From positions 167,768 to 231,767 of the forward strand of contig NZ_BCQJ01000005.1 of the NCBI RefSeq assembly GCF_001544375.1: 64,000 nucleotides of DNA, written 5' to 3'. The stretch is from Enterococcus canis NBRC 100695 (GTDB lineage Bacteria > Bacillota > Bacilli > Lactobacillales > Enterococcaceae). A program made the translations under genes and the position numbers. Below the pieces are notes generated by a model. That model searched no databases, was not told where the DNA came from, and worked only from the letters and a program-made list of their open reading frames with translations. Each line of letters starts with the position of its first letter. Positions within the stretch are counted from its first letter, which is position 1. Below are positions 18,715 to 26,989 of this stretch, in pieces.

Positions 18715-19317
18715 TTGGAGTCTTGGGTCATTGATCAAAACGATTTGACAGATGCACAATTAAAACAGCTGGCAACCGAGGCAATTTTAGCGGGCGTGAG
18801 CCAGATTACCACGCTGCCAAGCTATCTACCACGCTTGAAGATGCTAACGCGTCAGCAAATCGCACTGCGGGGACTAGCGGATTATCCTTTAGGTCAAGGA
18901 ACATTAGCTAAGCAGGCCTTTGAAGTCGCCCAGCTTTTTCAGCAAGGCGCAGCTAGTGTTGCAATTGTTTTACCCGCCCAGCTATTGTCGGCTGATCCTG
19001 CGGTCTTTCAAACGTTTCAGGAAACATTAGTGCCACTGGCGCTGGCTTGGGGAGAGTTGCTTTTCTTAGTGTCTACAAAAGATTTGAAAGAACTGGCTAA
19101 AATCACGGCTGCACAACGGCTGCGGGAGTTAGGCGTTCGCCGGGTAATCCTATGTGGTGAAACGGCTGAAGATTTGTTACATGATGTCAGCATTTTTCGT
19201 TTAGATGGCGGTGCCGATTTAGTGATTGAGGCCCACGGAGACGAGTCGGTAGATCCGGAGGCTTTTCAAGCGCAAGGAGGCAATCGGCTGCATGTGATTC
19301 GCCGCCTCAAGGATTGA
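18715..19317 (+). CDS. Degenerate DeoC-like (deoxyribose-phosphate aldolase-like) protein
   Basis: A 200-aa protein beginning with TTG behind AGGAGG. Its layout resembles DeoC aldolases: IALRGLADYPLGQGTLAKQAFEVAQLFQQGAASVAIVLP parallels the DeoC region that normally reads VIGFPLG...KAFEAKDAIENGADEIDMV. The acidic pair of EIDMV is replaced by VAIVL, and no KTSTGF Schiff-base lysine motif is found. It ends in GGADLVIEAHGDESV. So it is probably a catalytically dead or repurposed barrel. It follows rsmE by 18 bases, in the same operon, and is followed by the rel promoter. Confidence 0.6.
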   Translation: MESWVIDQNDLTDAQLKQLATEAILAGVSQITTLPSYLPRLKMLTRQQIALRGLADYPLGQGTLAKQAFEVAQLFQQGAASVAIVLPAQLLSADPAVFQTFQETLVPLALAWGELLFLVSTKDLKELAKITAAQRLRELGVRRVILCGETAEDLLHDVSIFRLDGGADLVIEAHGDESVDPEAFQAQGGNRLHVIRRLKD

Positions 19318-19342
19318 AAAAAGTTGTTGGAATCGTTATAAT
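19314..19342 (+). promoter_or_regulatory. Sigma-A promoter of rel
   Basis: TTGAAA (19314-19319), a 17-base spacer and TATAAT (19337-19342). It overlaps the stop of the DeoC-like gene and gives rel its own transcript. Confidence 0.85.
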
Positions 19343-19361
19343 ACCTATAATTAGTCAAGTA

Positions 19362-19416
19362 TTAGGCTAAAAGCTGTGTGGATAGTTGATCTACTCGGCT
19401 TTTAGCCTAAATTTTT
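19362..19416 (+). terminator. Terminator-like hairpin in the rel leader (possible attenuator)
   Basis: A perfect 13-bp stem (TTAGGCTAAAAGC with GCTTTTAGCCTAA), 23-base loop and ATTTTT lie between the rel promoter and the rel ribosome site. Because it is downstream of the -10, it would form in the nascent rel mRNA. It could alternatively serve the upstream operon. Confidence 0.7.
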
Positions 19417-19430
19417 AAGGGGGAAAGACC

Positions 19431-21644
19431 ATGGCAAAAGATGAAATCATGACAGGACCAGGCGTCATAAAAATGGTTTCCCGCTATATGTCACCAGAAC
19501 ATACCGCTTTTGTAGAAAAAGCACTGGAATATGCGACAAAAGCCCATGAGGGACAGACGCGGAAATCCGGTGAACCATACATCATCCATCCTATTCAGGT
19601 GGCAGGGATTTTAGCGGAGCTGCATATGGATCCACAAACGGTCGCAACGGGCTTTTTACACGATGTTGTAGAAGACACAGAGGTAACGCTAGAGGATTTA
19701 CGAGAAGAGTTTGGTGAAAGTGTCGCTATGTTAGTAGATGGCGTAACCAAATTAGGGAAAATCCATTATAAGTCTCATGAGGAACAATTGGCAGAAAACC
19801 ACCGTAAGATGCTCTTAGCAATGGCTCAAGATTTACGCGTCATTATGGTGAAGTTGGCAGACCGCCTTCATAATATGCGCACCTTGAAGCATTTACGGGA
19901 AGATAAGCAGCGCCGCATTGCCCAAGAAACCTTGGAGATCTACGCTCCGTTGGCTCATCGTTTAGGGATCAGCCGCATTAAATGGGAACTGGAAGACACC
20001 GCTTTGCGTTATTTGAATCCGAAGCAATACTACCGGATCGTCCATTTGATGCAATCAAAACGCGAAGAACGAGAAGCCTATGTGGCTGAAGCGGTAGAAG
20101 ATATTCGGCAAGCAACTGAAGAGCTGTCGATTTACGCTGAAATCTATGGCCGGCCGAAGCATATCTATTCAATCTATCGGAAAATGAAAGACCAAAAGAA
20201 ACAATTTGACGAGATCTATGACTTATTGGCGATTCGGGTTATTGTGGACTCCATCAAGGATTGTTACGCTGTCTTAGGGGCTATTCACACGAAGTGGACA
20301 CCGATGCCTGGTCGCTTTAAAGACTATATTGCAATGCCAAAAGCTAATATGTATCAGTCGCTACATACCACAGTAATTGGTCCTAAAGGGAATCCGGTAG
20401 AGGTTCAAATCCGGACGCATGAAATGCATCAAATCGCTGAGTTTGGGGTTGCCGCGCACTGGGCGTATAAAGAAGGCCGTACTGAAAAGGTCTCAGCTGA
20501 TGCTAGTACCAATCAGTTAAGCTGGTTCCGCGAAATCTTAGAGCTGCAAGATGAAAGCTATGATGCCTCCGAATTTATGGAAAGCGTCAAAGGAGACATC
20601 TTTAGCGATAAGGTTTATGTCTTTACACCAAAGGGTGATGTTACTGAGCTGCCGAAAGGTTCGGGTCCGTTAGACTTTGCCTATAGTATCCATACCGAAA
20701 TTGGCAATAAAACGACCGGCGCTAAAGTGAACGGTAAGATGGTCCAGTTGGATTATAAATTGAAGAATGGGGACATTATTGAAGTCCTAACGTCACCGAA
20801 TTCTTTTGGTCCAAGTCGTGACTGGCTGAATATGGTAGCAACTAGTAAAGCTCGCAACAAAATCAAACGCTTCTTTAAAGTCCAAGACCGAGAAATGAAT
20901 ATCAGTAAAGGACAAGAGGCGGTTGCCAAACAATTAAGTGAGCATCAATTTTCACCAAAAGAGTTTATGAGTAAAGCCAAGGTCAGTGAAGTGCTGGACC
21001 GTTTTAACTTCCAAAGTGAAGATGACATGTACGCAGCAGTCGGCTATGGCGAATTATCGGCTCAAATGTTGGCTAACCGTTTAACTGAAAAAGAACGCCG
21101 CCAGCAGGAACAAGAACGGCAGAAGCAAGAAGCCGATGAGTTAATGAGTCAGCCGGTGAAGAAGGAACCGGAGAAAATGAAGGTCCGTCATGAGGGCGGT
21201 ATCGTTATTCAAGGGGTAGATAATCTTCTAATCCGTATCAGTCGTTGCTGTAATCCAGTACCAGGCGACCCTATCGTGGGGTATATCACGAAAGGTCGGG
21301 GTATTTCAATCCACCGAGCAGACTGTCCTAATGTCCAAAATAAGGACGAGATCGCGGAACGCTTGATTGAAGTGGAATGGGAAGATACTTCTAACACGAA
21401 GAAAGAATACGCCGCTGATTTAGAGATATACGGCTATAACCGTAGTGGCTTGCTGAATGACGTTTTGCAAACCATCAGTAATATGACAAAGAATTTAGTC
21501 AGTGTTGATGCGAAACCAGCTAAAAATAAAATGGCGATCATCCATTTGACGGTCTCAATTCAAAATCTGCCTCACTTAGAACGGATCGTGGATAAAATCA
21601 AATCAGTACCGGACGTTTATAGTGTACGGCGAACAAAGGGGTAA
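19431..21644 (+). CDS. rel: Bifunctional (p)ppGpp synthetase/hydrolase Rel
   Basis: This 737-aa enzyme makes and degrades the stringent-response alarmone (p)ppGpp on starved ribosomes. The hydrolase HD domain carries His77-Asp78 and Glu81-Asp82 (HDVVEDTE), the same numbering as streptococcal Rel, so hydrolysis should be active. The synthetase domain includes GRFKDYIAMPKANMYQSLHT (about residues 298-317). TGS (about 390-450), zinc-finger (SRCCNPVPGDPIVGY and HRADCPN, about 604-635) and C-terminal ACT domains follow. It has its own promoter and a long leader hairpin. dtd follows after 3 bases. A second, small alarmone synthetase, relQ, lies 3 kb further on. Confidence 0.97.
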   Translation: MAKDEIMTGPGVIKMVSRYMSPEHTAFVEKALEYATKAHEGQTRKSGEPYIIHPIQVAGILAELHMDPQTVATGFLHDVVEDTEVTLEDLREEFGESVAMLVDGVTKLGKIHYKSHEEQLAENHRKMLLAMAQDLRVIMVKLADRLHNMRTLKHLREDKQRRIAQETLEIYAPLAHRLGISRIKWELEDTALRYLNPKQYYRIVHLMQSKREEREAYVAEAVEDIRQATEELSIYAEIYGRPKHIYSIYRKMKDQKKQFDEIYDLLAIRVIVDSIKDCYAVLGAIHTKWTPMPGRFKDYIAMPKANMYQSLHTTVIGPKGNPVEVQIRTHEMHQIAEFGVAAHWAYKEGRTEKVSADASTNQLSWFREILELQDESYDASEFMESVKGDIFSDKVYVFTPKGDVTELPKGSGPLDFAYSIHTEIGNKTTGAKVNGKMVQLDYKLKNGDIIEVLTSPNSFGPSRDWLNMVATSKARNKIKRFFKVQDREMNISKGQEAVAKQLSEHQFSPKEFMSKAKVSEVLDRFNFQSEDDMYAAVGYGELSAQMLANRLTEKERRQQEQERQKQEADELMSQPVKKEPEKMKVRHEGGIVIQGVDNLLIRISRCCNPVPGDPIVGYITKGRGISIHRADCPNVQNKDEIAERLIEVEWEDTSNTKKEYAADLEIYGYNRSGLLNDVLQTISNMTKNLVSVDAKPAKNKMAIIHLTVSIQNLPHLERIVDKIKSVPDVYSVRRTKG

Positions 21645-21647
21645 ATC

Positions 21648-22091
21648 ATGCGAGCAGTGATTCAACGAGTACAAGAAGCACAAGTGACCGTTGCTGACGA
21701 GACTATCGGCGCTATCACTAAAGGTTTTCTAATATTTTTAGGTGTGACTCATGAAGATACGCAGGCCGATGCGGATTATCTCATACGGAAAATCAGTAAA
21801 TTACGGGTCTTTGAAGATGAAGAAGGTCGCATGAATCTGGATCTAAGGGCAGTATCTGGCAGTGTTTTATCGGTTTCCCAGTTCACCCTATATGCAGATA
21901 CAAAAAAAGGAAATCGTCCTAGCTTTGTCAAAGCAGCCGCTCCAGAGCAGGCGACTGCATTGTACGATTACTTTAATGAACAATTGCGAAAAACAGGTCT
22001 AACTGTAGCAACCGGGCAATTTGGAGCAGAAATGCAAGTCCAATTGGTCAATGATGGACCAGTAACTATTTTGATTGATACAAAGGAATAG
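21648..22091 (+). CDS. dtd: D-aminoacyl-tRNA deacylase
   Basis: A 147-aa enzyme that removes D-amino acids wrongly attached to tRNA. Dtd hallmarks are [15 protein letters not shown] at the start, [10 protein letters not shown] (about residues 75-84) with the catalytic-pocket motif, and [11 protein letters not shown] at the end, the cross-subunit Gly-Pro motif region. It follows rel by 3 bases; rel-dtd pairing is widespread in Firmicutes. Confidence 0.96.
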   Translation: MRAVIQRVQEAQVTVADETIGAITKGFLIFLGVTHEDTQADADYLIRKISKLRVFEDEEGRMNLDLRAVSGSVLSVSQFTLYADTKKGNRPSFVKAAAPEQATALYDYFNEQLRKTGLTVATGQFGAEMQVQLVNDGPVTILIDTKE

Positions 22092-22109
22092 GCGAAGGAG
22101 AATCGGCGG

Positions 22110-23042
22110 ATGTATGTGGGTTTTGATATTGGCGGCACCATGATCAAATATGGCTTAGTATCAGAAACAGGCGAAATCTTGGAGCAGGCACAGCTACCAA
22201 CTCCAAGTGAAAAAGAAGCAATTTTAGTGGCACTTACCGAGGTGGTGGCAGATTATCAAACAAAAAGCACGCTAAAAGGCATCGGTATCAGTGCCCCTGG
22301 TGTGATTCGTCGTGACGGTTTTATGACGACAGCGGGGGCGATCCGTTCGCTCTATCGAATCAATTTAAAGGAAGAAATGATGCAACGCTGTCAACTGCCT
22401 GTTTTTGTCGAAAATGATGCCAATGCGGCTGCTATTGCGGAAAAATGGCTTGGCAACGCGCAAAATTATAACGACTATATTTGCCTAGTTTTGGGAACTG
22501 GTGTAGGTGGTGGTGTCGTTATCAACGGACAGATTTATCGCGGAGCTCATGGTATGGCTGGCGAATTTGGTTTTATGTTGATTGATGCCCTGCCAGCAAC
22601 TGGGAATTTAGAAGCTGCTTCTGTCAATTGGCATGGCGCGGTGGTGGGTGGCTTGTATCCTATTTATAATCGGGCCTTGCGCAGGAGCAATCCACAGGCC
22701 GAAACGGTCAAGGACGCGCGTGTTATTCTGGCGCGAGCCAAGGCTGGTGAAAGGATTGCGCAAGAGGTCCTAGATCGTTACTATCAAGATTTAGCCGTGA
22801 CTTGTCTTAACCTGCTAACAAGTTTTGACCCAGAAGCGATTCTAATTGGCGGAGGTATTAGTGCCAATGAGGATTTTATGCAAGGACTTTTAGACAAGGT
22901 AGCAGTGGTTGCTAGCCAACACGAGGCCATCAATTATTTACAGGATAAGACCATGGGAATCGTACAGCCGGCCAAATTACGCAATAATGCGGGTTTGATT
23001 GGGGCTGTTTATCAAATTCATCAAGAAATCCAAGAGAAATAA
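22110..23042 (+). CDS. ROK-family sugar kinase-like protein lacking the zinc motif
   Basis: A 310-aa protein with the ROK ATP-binding start MYVGFDIGGTMIKYGLV, the catalytic ENDANAAA motif (Asp near residue 102) and LGTGVGGGVVING. The region after GAHGMAGEFGFM, where typical ROK kinases have CxCGxxGCxE for zinc, contains no cysteines. This fits the zinc-free subgroup that includes beta-glucoside kinases, rather than classical glucokinase. It follows dtd by 18 bases and is closed by a terminator. Substrate unknown. Confidence 0.85.
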   Translation: MYVGFDIGGTMIKYGLVSETGEILEQAQLPTPSEKEAILVALTEVVADYQTKSTLKGIGISAPGVIRRDGFMTTAGAIRSLYRINLKEEMMQRCQLPVFVENDANAAAIAEKWLGNAQNYNDYICLVLGTGVGGGVVINGQIYRGAHGMAGEFGFMLIDALPATGNLEAASVNWHGAVVGGLYPIYNRALRRSNPQAETVKDARVILARAKAGERIAQEVLDRYYQDLAVTCLNLLTSFDPEAILIGGGISANEDFMQGLLDKVAVVASQHEAINYLQDKTMGIVQPAKLRNNAGLIGAVYQIHQEIQEK

Positions 23043-23043
23043 A

Positions 23044-23087
23044 AAAAGGTTGTACCAAAGTCTCATAGAGCTTTGGTGCAACCTTTT
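23044..23087. terminator. Bidirectional terminator after the ROK gene
   Basis: A 17-base arm (23044-23060) pairs with 23071-23087 with one mismatch, around a 10-base loop, with A and T tracts on both ends. It also closes the convergent spxH gene. Confidence 0.88.
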
Positions 23088-23742
23088 ATACTAGTCGTAA
23101 ATGCCGATGGGCAACGCGGCGCTCATTCGCTGCTGAGAGAGGCGTATCATCGTGGAATGTGTGATATGTTTCCTCGGTTGTTTCGCAAAGAACAGCCAAT
23201 TCTTCAATCGTATGGTAGTCCTCTAAAAGAACGCCATAGTCTCGTTCGCAGGCATAGTTATAGATGACAGCAGACGGATGCTTGGTGATCCCCATTTCCC
23301 GCGCAATCTGTTGATCTGCTTGAAAAGATTCTCGAACGAATTCAGAAGCACGGTCGCTTTGGAACATCTCCCAATCAGCGCCGGTTTCCTTTACCAAACG
23401 TTCCACCAGTTCTGGTGTGTAGTTGGTTCCTTTACGGTCTACTTGCGCTTGTAGAGCAAGTAGAAAGGCACGTCCTTTTTTCTTTCCTTGTAGCTGCACA
23501 GCTTTGTAGTCCAAAGCGGCAGAATAAATAGTTTCAAATAAGCGATTTCGTTGCTCCAAATCGTTCCGTGGAATCTGTAACTGTTGAATCAATCCATTAA
23601 TGGTACGTAAGTTCAATAAAGGAATAAAGCGAAATTGAATGCTTTTATCTTTATGTTCCTTTTCTACCAGAGCTAGGATATCTTGTTCAGCTTGCAGACA
23701 CAACTTTCCGATTGGATTCACGAACAGATAGATCTCAATCAT
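23086..23742 (-). CDS. spxH: ClpXP adaptor protein SpxH (YjbH family, DsbA-like fold)
   Basis: A 218-aa cytoplasmic protein resembling B. subtilis YjbH, which presents the stress regulator Spx to ClpXP for degradation. The thioredoxin-like N-terminus reads IEIYLFVNPIGKLCLQAEQ; where YjbH has a Cys-rich CPxCW-like site, this protein keeps only one cysteine (LC), usual for Lactobacillales members. ITKHPSAVIYN is the cis-proline region. The ATG at 23742 is chosen because GGGGGA precedes it; an upstream ATG at 23766 lacks a site. Its neighbours yjbK, relQ, nadK and rlu match the B. subtilis yjbH-yjbO region. Confidence 0.88.
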   Translation of the reverse strand: MIEIYLFVNPIGKLCLQAEQDILALVEKEHKDKSIQFRFIPLLNLRTINGLIQQLQIPRNDLEQRNRLFETIYSAALDYKAVQLQGKKKGRAFLLALQAQVDRKGTNYTPELVERLVKETGADWEMFQSDRASEFVRESFQADQQIAREMGITKHPSAVIYNYACERDYGVLLEDYHTIEELAVLCETTEETYHTFHDDTPLSAANERRVAHRHLRLV

Positions 23743-23854
23743 CAAAAATTCCCCCAATGTTCTCATCCCTAGTGAATATCTTTTCTGTTCTGTACCCTTA
23801 ATGTATCAGAAAATAGCAAAAAACTAAACTAATTCGACTTTCAAAAAATGTCGG

Positions 23855-24436
23855 TTAATTAAAAGGATGTAACGCTTCAATCATGCGCTGTACCTTGTTT
23901 TTCGCTCCTTTTTTCAAAATTTGCCACTTATTTAGCAAAAGTTGAAAATTTTGGGCTCCAGAGAGGGCATCGGTGACTTCCAACTCTATTTCATAGTCAT
24001 GCTCTGCACCATACCAGCTTTCATCTAGTGCCAACAGTCCTTCAGGCAGCGCAACTTCGGCACGCTTAGTGGTAAGACTGCCAATTGGTTGTAACTGTCT
24101 GGGATTTATCCCCTGTTGTTCTAGCTCGGCCGTGACATGTCCAGCTGGCAAATGCTTTGTTGTTAGGATAGTCTGTGCTTCGGTTAAAGTTAGTGGATCA
24201 GTGACTTCCAGCAGTCCAGTTGGTTGCGGCAGCTTTAAGGTCAGCTCTGCTTTATCGGGAAATTGCCGAATCCGCAGGCCCATCTGCCGGGAACGCAATT
24301 GCCAATCAGCAGAATCAAAATAGTGGTTGGTTTGTACGAAAAAATCTGTTTCGCTTAATTTTAGCTGTGTTTTGACGCGTTGATATTCTTCGGCGGTCAA
24401 CATGCTTTTATATTCGATTTCTAAACTGCGGCTCAT
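23855..24436 (-). CDS. CYTH-domain protein (YjbK-like, probable triphosphate-binding enzyme)
   Basis: A 193-aa protein with the CYTH signature at the N-terminus, EIEYK (ExExK), followed by TNHYFDSADWQLRSRQMGLRIR and ELTLKLPQ. The paired acidic and basic residues line a tunnel that binds triphosphates in this family, for example inorganic tripolyphosphatase or thiamine triphosphatase. AAAGGAT lies before the chosen ATG at 24436; an earlier ATG at 24463 has no ribosome site. It is divergent from relQ, as yjbK lies near yjbM in Bacillus, so a link to nucleotide or polyphosphate metabolism is plausible. Confidence 0.88.
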   Translation of the reverse strand: MSRSLEIEYKSMLTAEEYQRVKTQLKLSETDFFVQTNHYFDSADWQLRSRQMGLRIRQFPDKAELTLKLPQPTGLLEVTDPLTLTEAQTILTTKHLPAGHVTAELEQQGINPRQLQPIGSLTTKRAEVALPEGLLALDESWYGAEHDYEIELEVTDALSGAQNFQLLLNKWQILKKGAKNKVQRMIEALHPFN

Positions 24437-24563
24437 GGGACTCATCCTTTCACAATAAGACATTGTGACACAAGGCGTAGGGAAACGTCAAGAATTGTCT
24501 GTATTTTTCCATAATTTTGTCAACAGAGAGATTCGGCTTTTACGGTCAAATTTTAGGCGGACT

Positions 24564-24573
24564 GTGGTAAAAT
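24564..24573 (+). promoter_or_regulatory. Probable extended -10 promoter of the relQ operon
   Basis: TGG-TAAAAT (24565-24573) lies about 33 bases before the relQ start codon. No good -35 hexamer is seen at 17 bases, so it is called as an extended -10. Confidence 0.5.
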
Positions 24574-24605
24574 GTCTCTGTATGAATTGCGATGGAGGGA
24601 TAGGG

Positions 24606-25304
24606 ATGAATAACTGGGATCAATTTTTAGCACCATACGAACAAGCTGTAAGTGAACTGAAAGTCAAGCTGCGCGGTATTCGCAAGCAGTATCGGGAACA
24701 GAACAGCCACACGCCTATCGAGTTTGTGACCGGACGTGTCAAACCCATCGAAAGCATTTTAGCTAAATCAAAATTACGCCACATTCCCTTGGCTCGTTTA
24801 GAAGAAGAGATGCAAGATATTGCTGGTTTGCGGATCATGTGTCAATTCGTGGAAGACATCCATCAAGTAGTGGAACTTTTACGGGGACGTCGTGATATGA
24901 AAGTCATTCAAGAACGAGATTATATCACTAATAAAAAAGCCAGCGGGTATCGCTCTTATCATTTAGTGATTGAATATCCTGTACAAGTAATCGGTGGGGA
25001 AAAACGAATCTTAGCGGAAATTCAGATTCGGACACTGGCCATGAACTTTTGGGCCACGATTGAACACTCGTTAAATTACAAATATCAAGGTGTTTTTCCG
25101 GAAGAAATGAGTGTCCGTTTGCAACGGGCAGCGGAGGCAGCTTACTTATTAGATGAAGAAATGTCCAATATCCGTGAAGAGATTCAAGAAGCACAGCACT
25201 TATTCTCTCATGGACGAGCTTCAGCCACCGATGATTTATATCGGCAGGCGGTGGAAGAAGAAAGCGAGGAGCCATTAGATGAAAGTAGCGATCGTTCACA
25301 ATAA
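24606..25304 (+). CDS. relQ: Small alarmone synthetase RelQ (YjbM)
   Basis: A 232-aa single-domain (p)ppGpp synthetase without hydrolase domain. Key motifs are the synthetase start GRVKPIESILAKS (residues about 42-54), ITNKKASGYRSYHLVIEYP (substrate pocket) and AEIQIRTLAMNFWATIEHSLNYKY with the catalytic Glu. GGAGG lies 7 bases before ATG; a longer frame from 24465 has no ribosome site. The 3' end overlaps nadK by 26 bases. In E. faecalis RelQ supplies basal alarmone and affects drug tolerance. Confidence 0.95.
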   Translation: MNNWDQFLAPYEQAVSELKVKLRGIRKQYREQNSHTPIEFVTGRVKPIESILAKSKLRHIPLARLEEEMQDIAGLRIMCQFVEDIHQVVELLRGRRDMKVIQERDYITNKKASGYRSYHLVIEYPVQVIGGEKRILAEIQIRTLAMNFWATIEHSLNYKYQGVFPEEMSVRLQRAAEAAYLLDEEMSNIREEIQEAQHLFSHGRASATDDLYRQAVEEESEEPLDESSDRSQ

Positions 25305-26076
25305 TGAAGCCAAATCCATCAATGTCACCACGCAATTGAAGGAGCTTTTGCTTAAGGCACATATTACGCTTGATGATCAACAGCCAGAGCTAGTGATCTC
25401 TGTGGGGGGCGACGGAACATTACTTTCCGCGTTCCACCGCTTTAATCACCGCTTGGATGAGGTGAGTTTTCTAGGCGTCCACACTGGCCATTTAGGTTTT
25501 TATACAGATTGGCGGGACTACGAGCTAGAAGAACTGGTAGATAGTTTACAAGAAAATCGTGGAGCTAGCGTTAGTTATCCATTATTGGATGTAAAAATCG
25601 TTTACCGGGATGAAACCGCCGATAAACACTTTCTAGCGCTGAATGAATCAACAATCAAGCGTTCAAATCGGACGATGGTTGCCGATATCTATATTAAAGA
25701 TGAATTATTTGAACGTTTTCGTGGGGACGGGCTATCGGTCTCGACGCCGACGGGTTCTACTGCTTACAATAAAAGTGTCGGCGGTGCCGTAATCCACCCT
25801 TCGATTAACGCGTTTCAATTGGCGGAAATCGCCTCTTTAAATAATCGTGTCTTTCGAACATTAGGTTCGCCCATGGTAATTGCAGAAAATGAATGGGTAG
25901 AAATCAGTTTGCAAGATAGTGATGATTACTTACTAACGGTGGATCAACTGGATATTCGCCATGACAATATCTTGTCGGTCCATTACCGGATCGCCAAAGA
26001 ACGGATTCATTTTGCTTCCTATCGCCACATGCATTTTTGGCACCGAGTGAAGGACGCATTTATTGGAGAAAATTAG
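25279..26076 (+). CDS. nadK: NAD kinase
   Basis: A 265-aa enzyme that phosphorylates NAD to NADP. The GGDGTLLSAFHRF motif (about residues 39-51) carries the catalytic Asp, and FRGDGLSVSTPTGSTAYNKSVGGAVIHP (about 152-179) is the NAD-binding signature. It starts within the relQ 3' end (26-base overlap), so the two are probably translationally coupled, as in other Firmicutes. Confidence 0.96.
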   Translation: MKVAIVHNNEAKSINVTTQLKELLLKAHITLDDQQPELVISVGGDGTLLSAFHRFNHRLDEVSFLGVHTGHLGFYTDWRDYELEELVDSLQENRGASVSYPLLDVKIVYRDETADKHFLALNESTIKRSNRTMVADIYIKDELFERFRGDGLSVSTPTGSTAYNKSVGGAVIHPSINAFQLAEIASLNNRVFRTLGSPMVIAENEWVEISLQDSDDYLLTVDQLDIRHDNILSVHYRIAKERIHFASYRHMHFWHRVKDAFIGEN

Positions 26077-26084
26077 GAGTTTTT

Positions 26085-26984
26085 ATGCAATTTAACTGGA
26101 CGTATGAACAAACAGAACCGCAGTTGTTACGCACTTTTTTAAAAGGTAAAGGTCTGTCTAAAGGTCTCTTAGCCAAAATCAAATTTCAGGGCGGGACCAT
26201 CCGGGTCAATCAGCAAATAGAAAATGTCTTGTATCAGGTGAAAAATGGCGATCAAATAGCGGTAACGATTCCTGATGAGGCGCCGCATGAAACAATGCTC
26301 TTGGATGATCAACCGCTTGAAATCGTGTTTGAGGATGACCATTTATTAGTAGTGGAGAAACCGGCAGGCGTGGCTTCAATTCCCGCTCAATACCATCCTA
26401 ACGGCACGATGGCCAATCGTGTCAAAGCTTATTATGTCAAGCAAGGCTATCAAGATCAGGTCATCCACATCGTTACTAGACTTGACCGTGACACTTCAGG
26501 CTTGATGCTGTTTGCTAAGCACGGCTTTGCTCATGCTATGATGGATCAGGAGCTGCGGAAAAAGCAAGTTTCTAAAAAATACTTTGCTTTAGTTGGTGGA
26601 AAAGTTGCTCAGCTAGCCCAACATGGCGAAATTGAGGCCCCCATCTCTCGTAATCGCAATTCTTTAATGCAACGACAAGTGGCAGCGGAAGGCCGTTATG
26701 CCTTGACGGAATATTGGTGTTTGGCTCATGATGATGAGAAGGCCTTAGTGGATATCCAATTACATACGGGGCGTACCCACCAAATTCGCGTCCACTTTGC
26801 TTATTTAGGGACCCCCTTACTAGGAGATGACATGTATGGCGGCGATGTAACACAAGGCATTACGCGACAAGCCTTGCATTGCCATCAGCTGCGTTTTCGC
26901 CATCCTTTTACGCAGGAGGATCTGAATTTTGAATCACCACTGCCACCAGACATGGCAGCAGTCGCAACTGAAATCGAGAGGTGA
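26085..26984 (+). CDS. RluA/RluD-family pseudouridine synthase (YjbO-like)
   Basis: A 299-aa protein with a short N-terminal S4-like RNA-binding part (to about residue 70) and the pseudouridine synthase domain. The catalytic motif is TRLDRDTSGLMLFAK (about 138-152) with the Asp nucleophile. HTGRTHQIRVHFAYLGTPLLGDDMYGG is the RluA-family C-terminal motif. The ATG at 26085 follows AGGAG, with 8 bases between it and the nadK stop; an in-frame ATG at 26037 inside nadK is rejected. RNA target (rRNA or tRNA) not determinable. Confidence 0.93.
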   Translation: MQFNWTYEQTEPQLLRTFLKGKGLSKGLLAKIKFQGGTIRVNQQIENVLYQVKNGDQIAVTIPDEAPHETMLLDDQPLEIVFEDDHLLVVEKPAGVASIPAQYHPNGTMANRVKAYYVKQGYQDQVIHIVTRLDRDTSGLMLFAKHGFAHAMMDQELRKKQVSKKYFALVGGKVAQLAQHGEIEAPISRNRNSLMQRQVAAEGRYALTEYWCLAHDDEKALVDIQLHTGRTHQIRVHFAYLGTPLLGDDMYGGDVTQGITRQALHCHQLRFRHPFTQEDLNFESPLPPDMAAVATEIER

Positions 26985-26989
26985 AAAAT

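Noticed and set aside
23073..23267. 64-aa plus-strand frame over the spxH 3' end
   Set aside because: It begins within the terminator of the ROK gene and is antisense to spxH.
24928..25380. 150-aa minus-strand frame across relQ and nadK
   Set aside because: Both plus-strand genes are well supported by family motifs. The antisense frame has no recognised domain or ribosome site.
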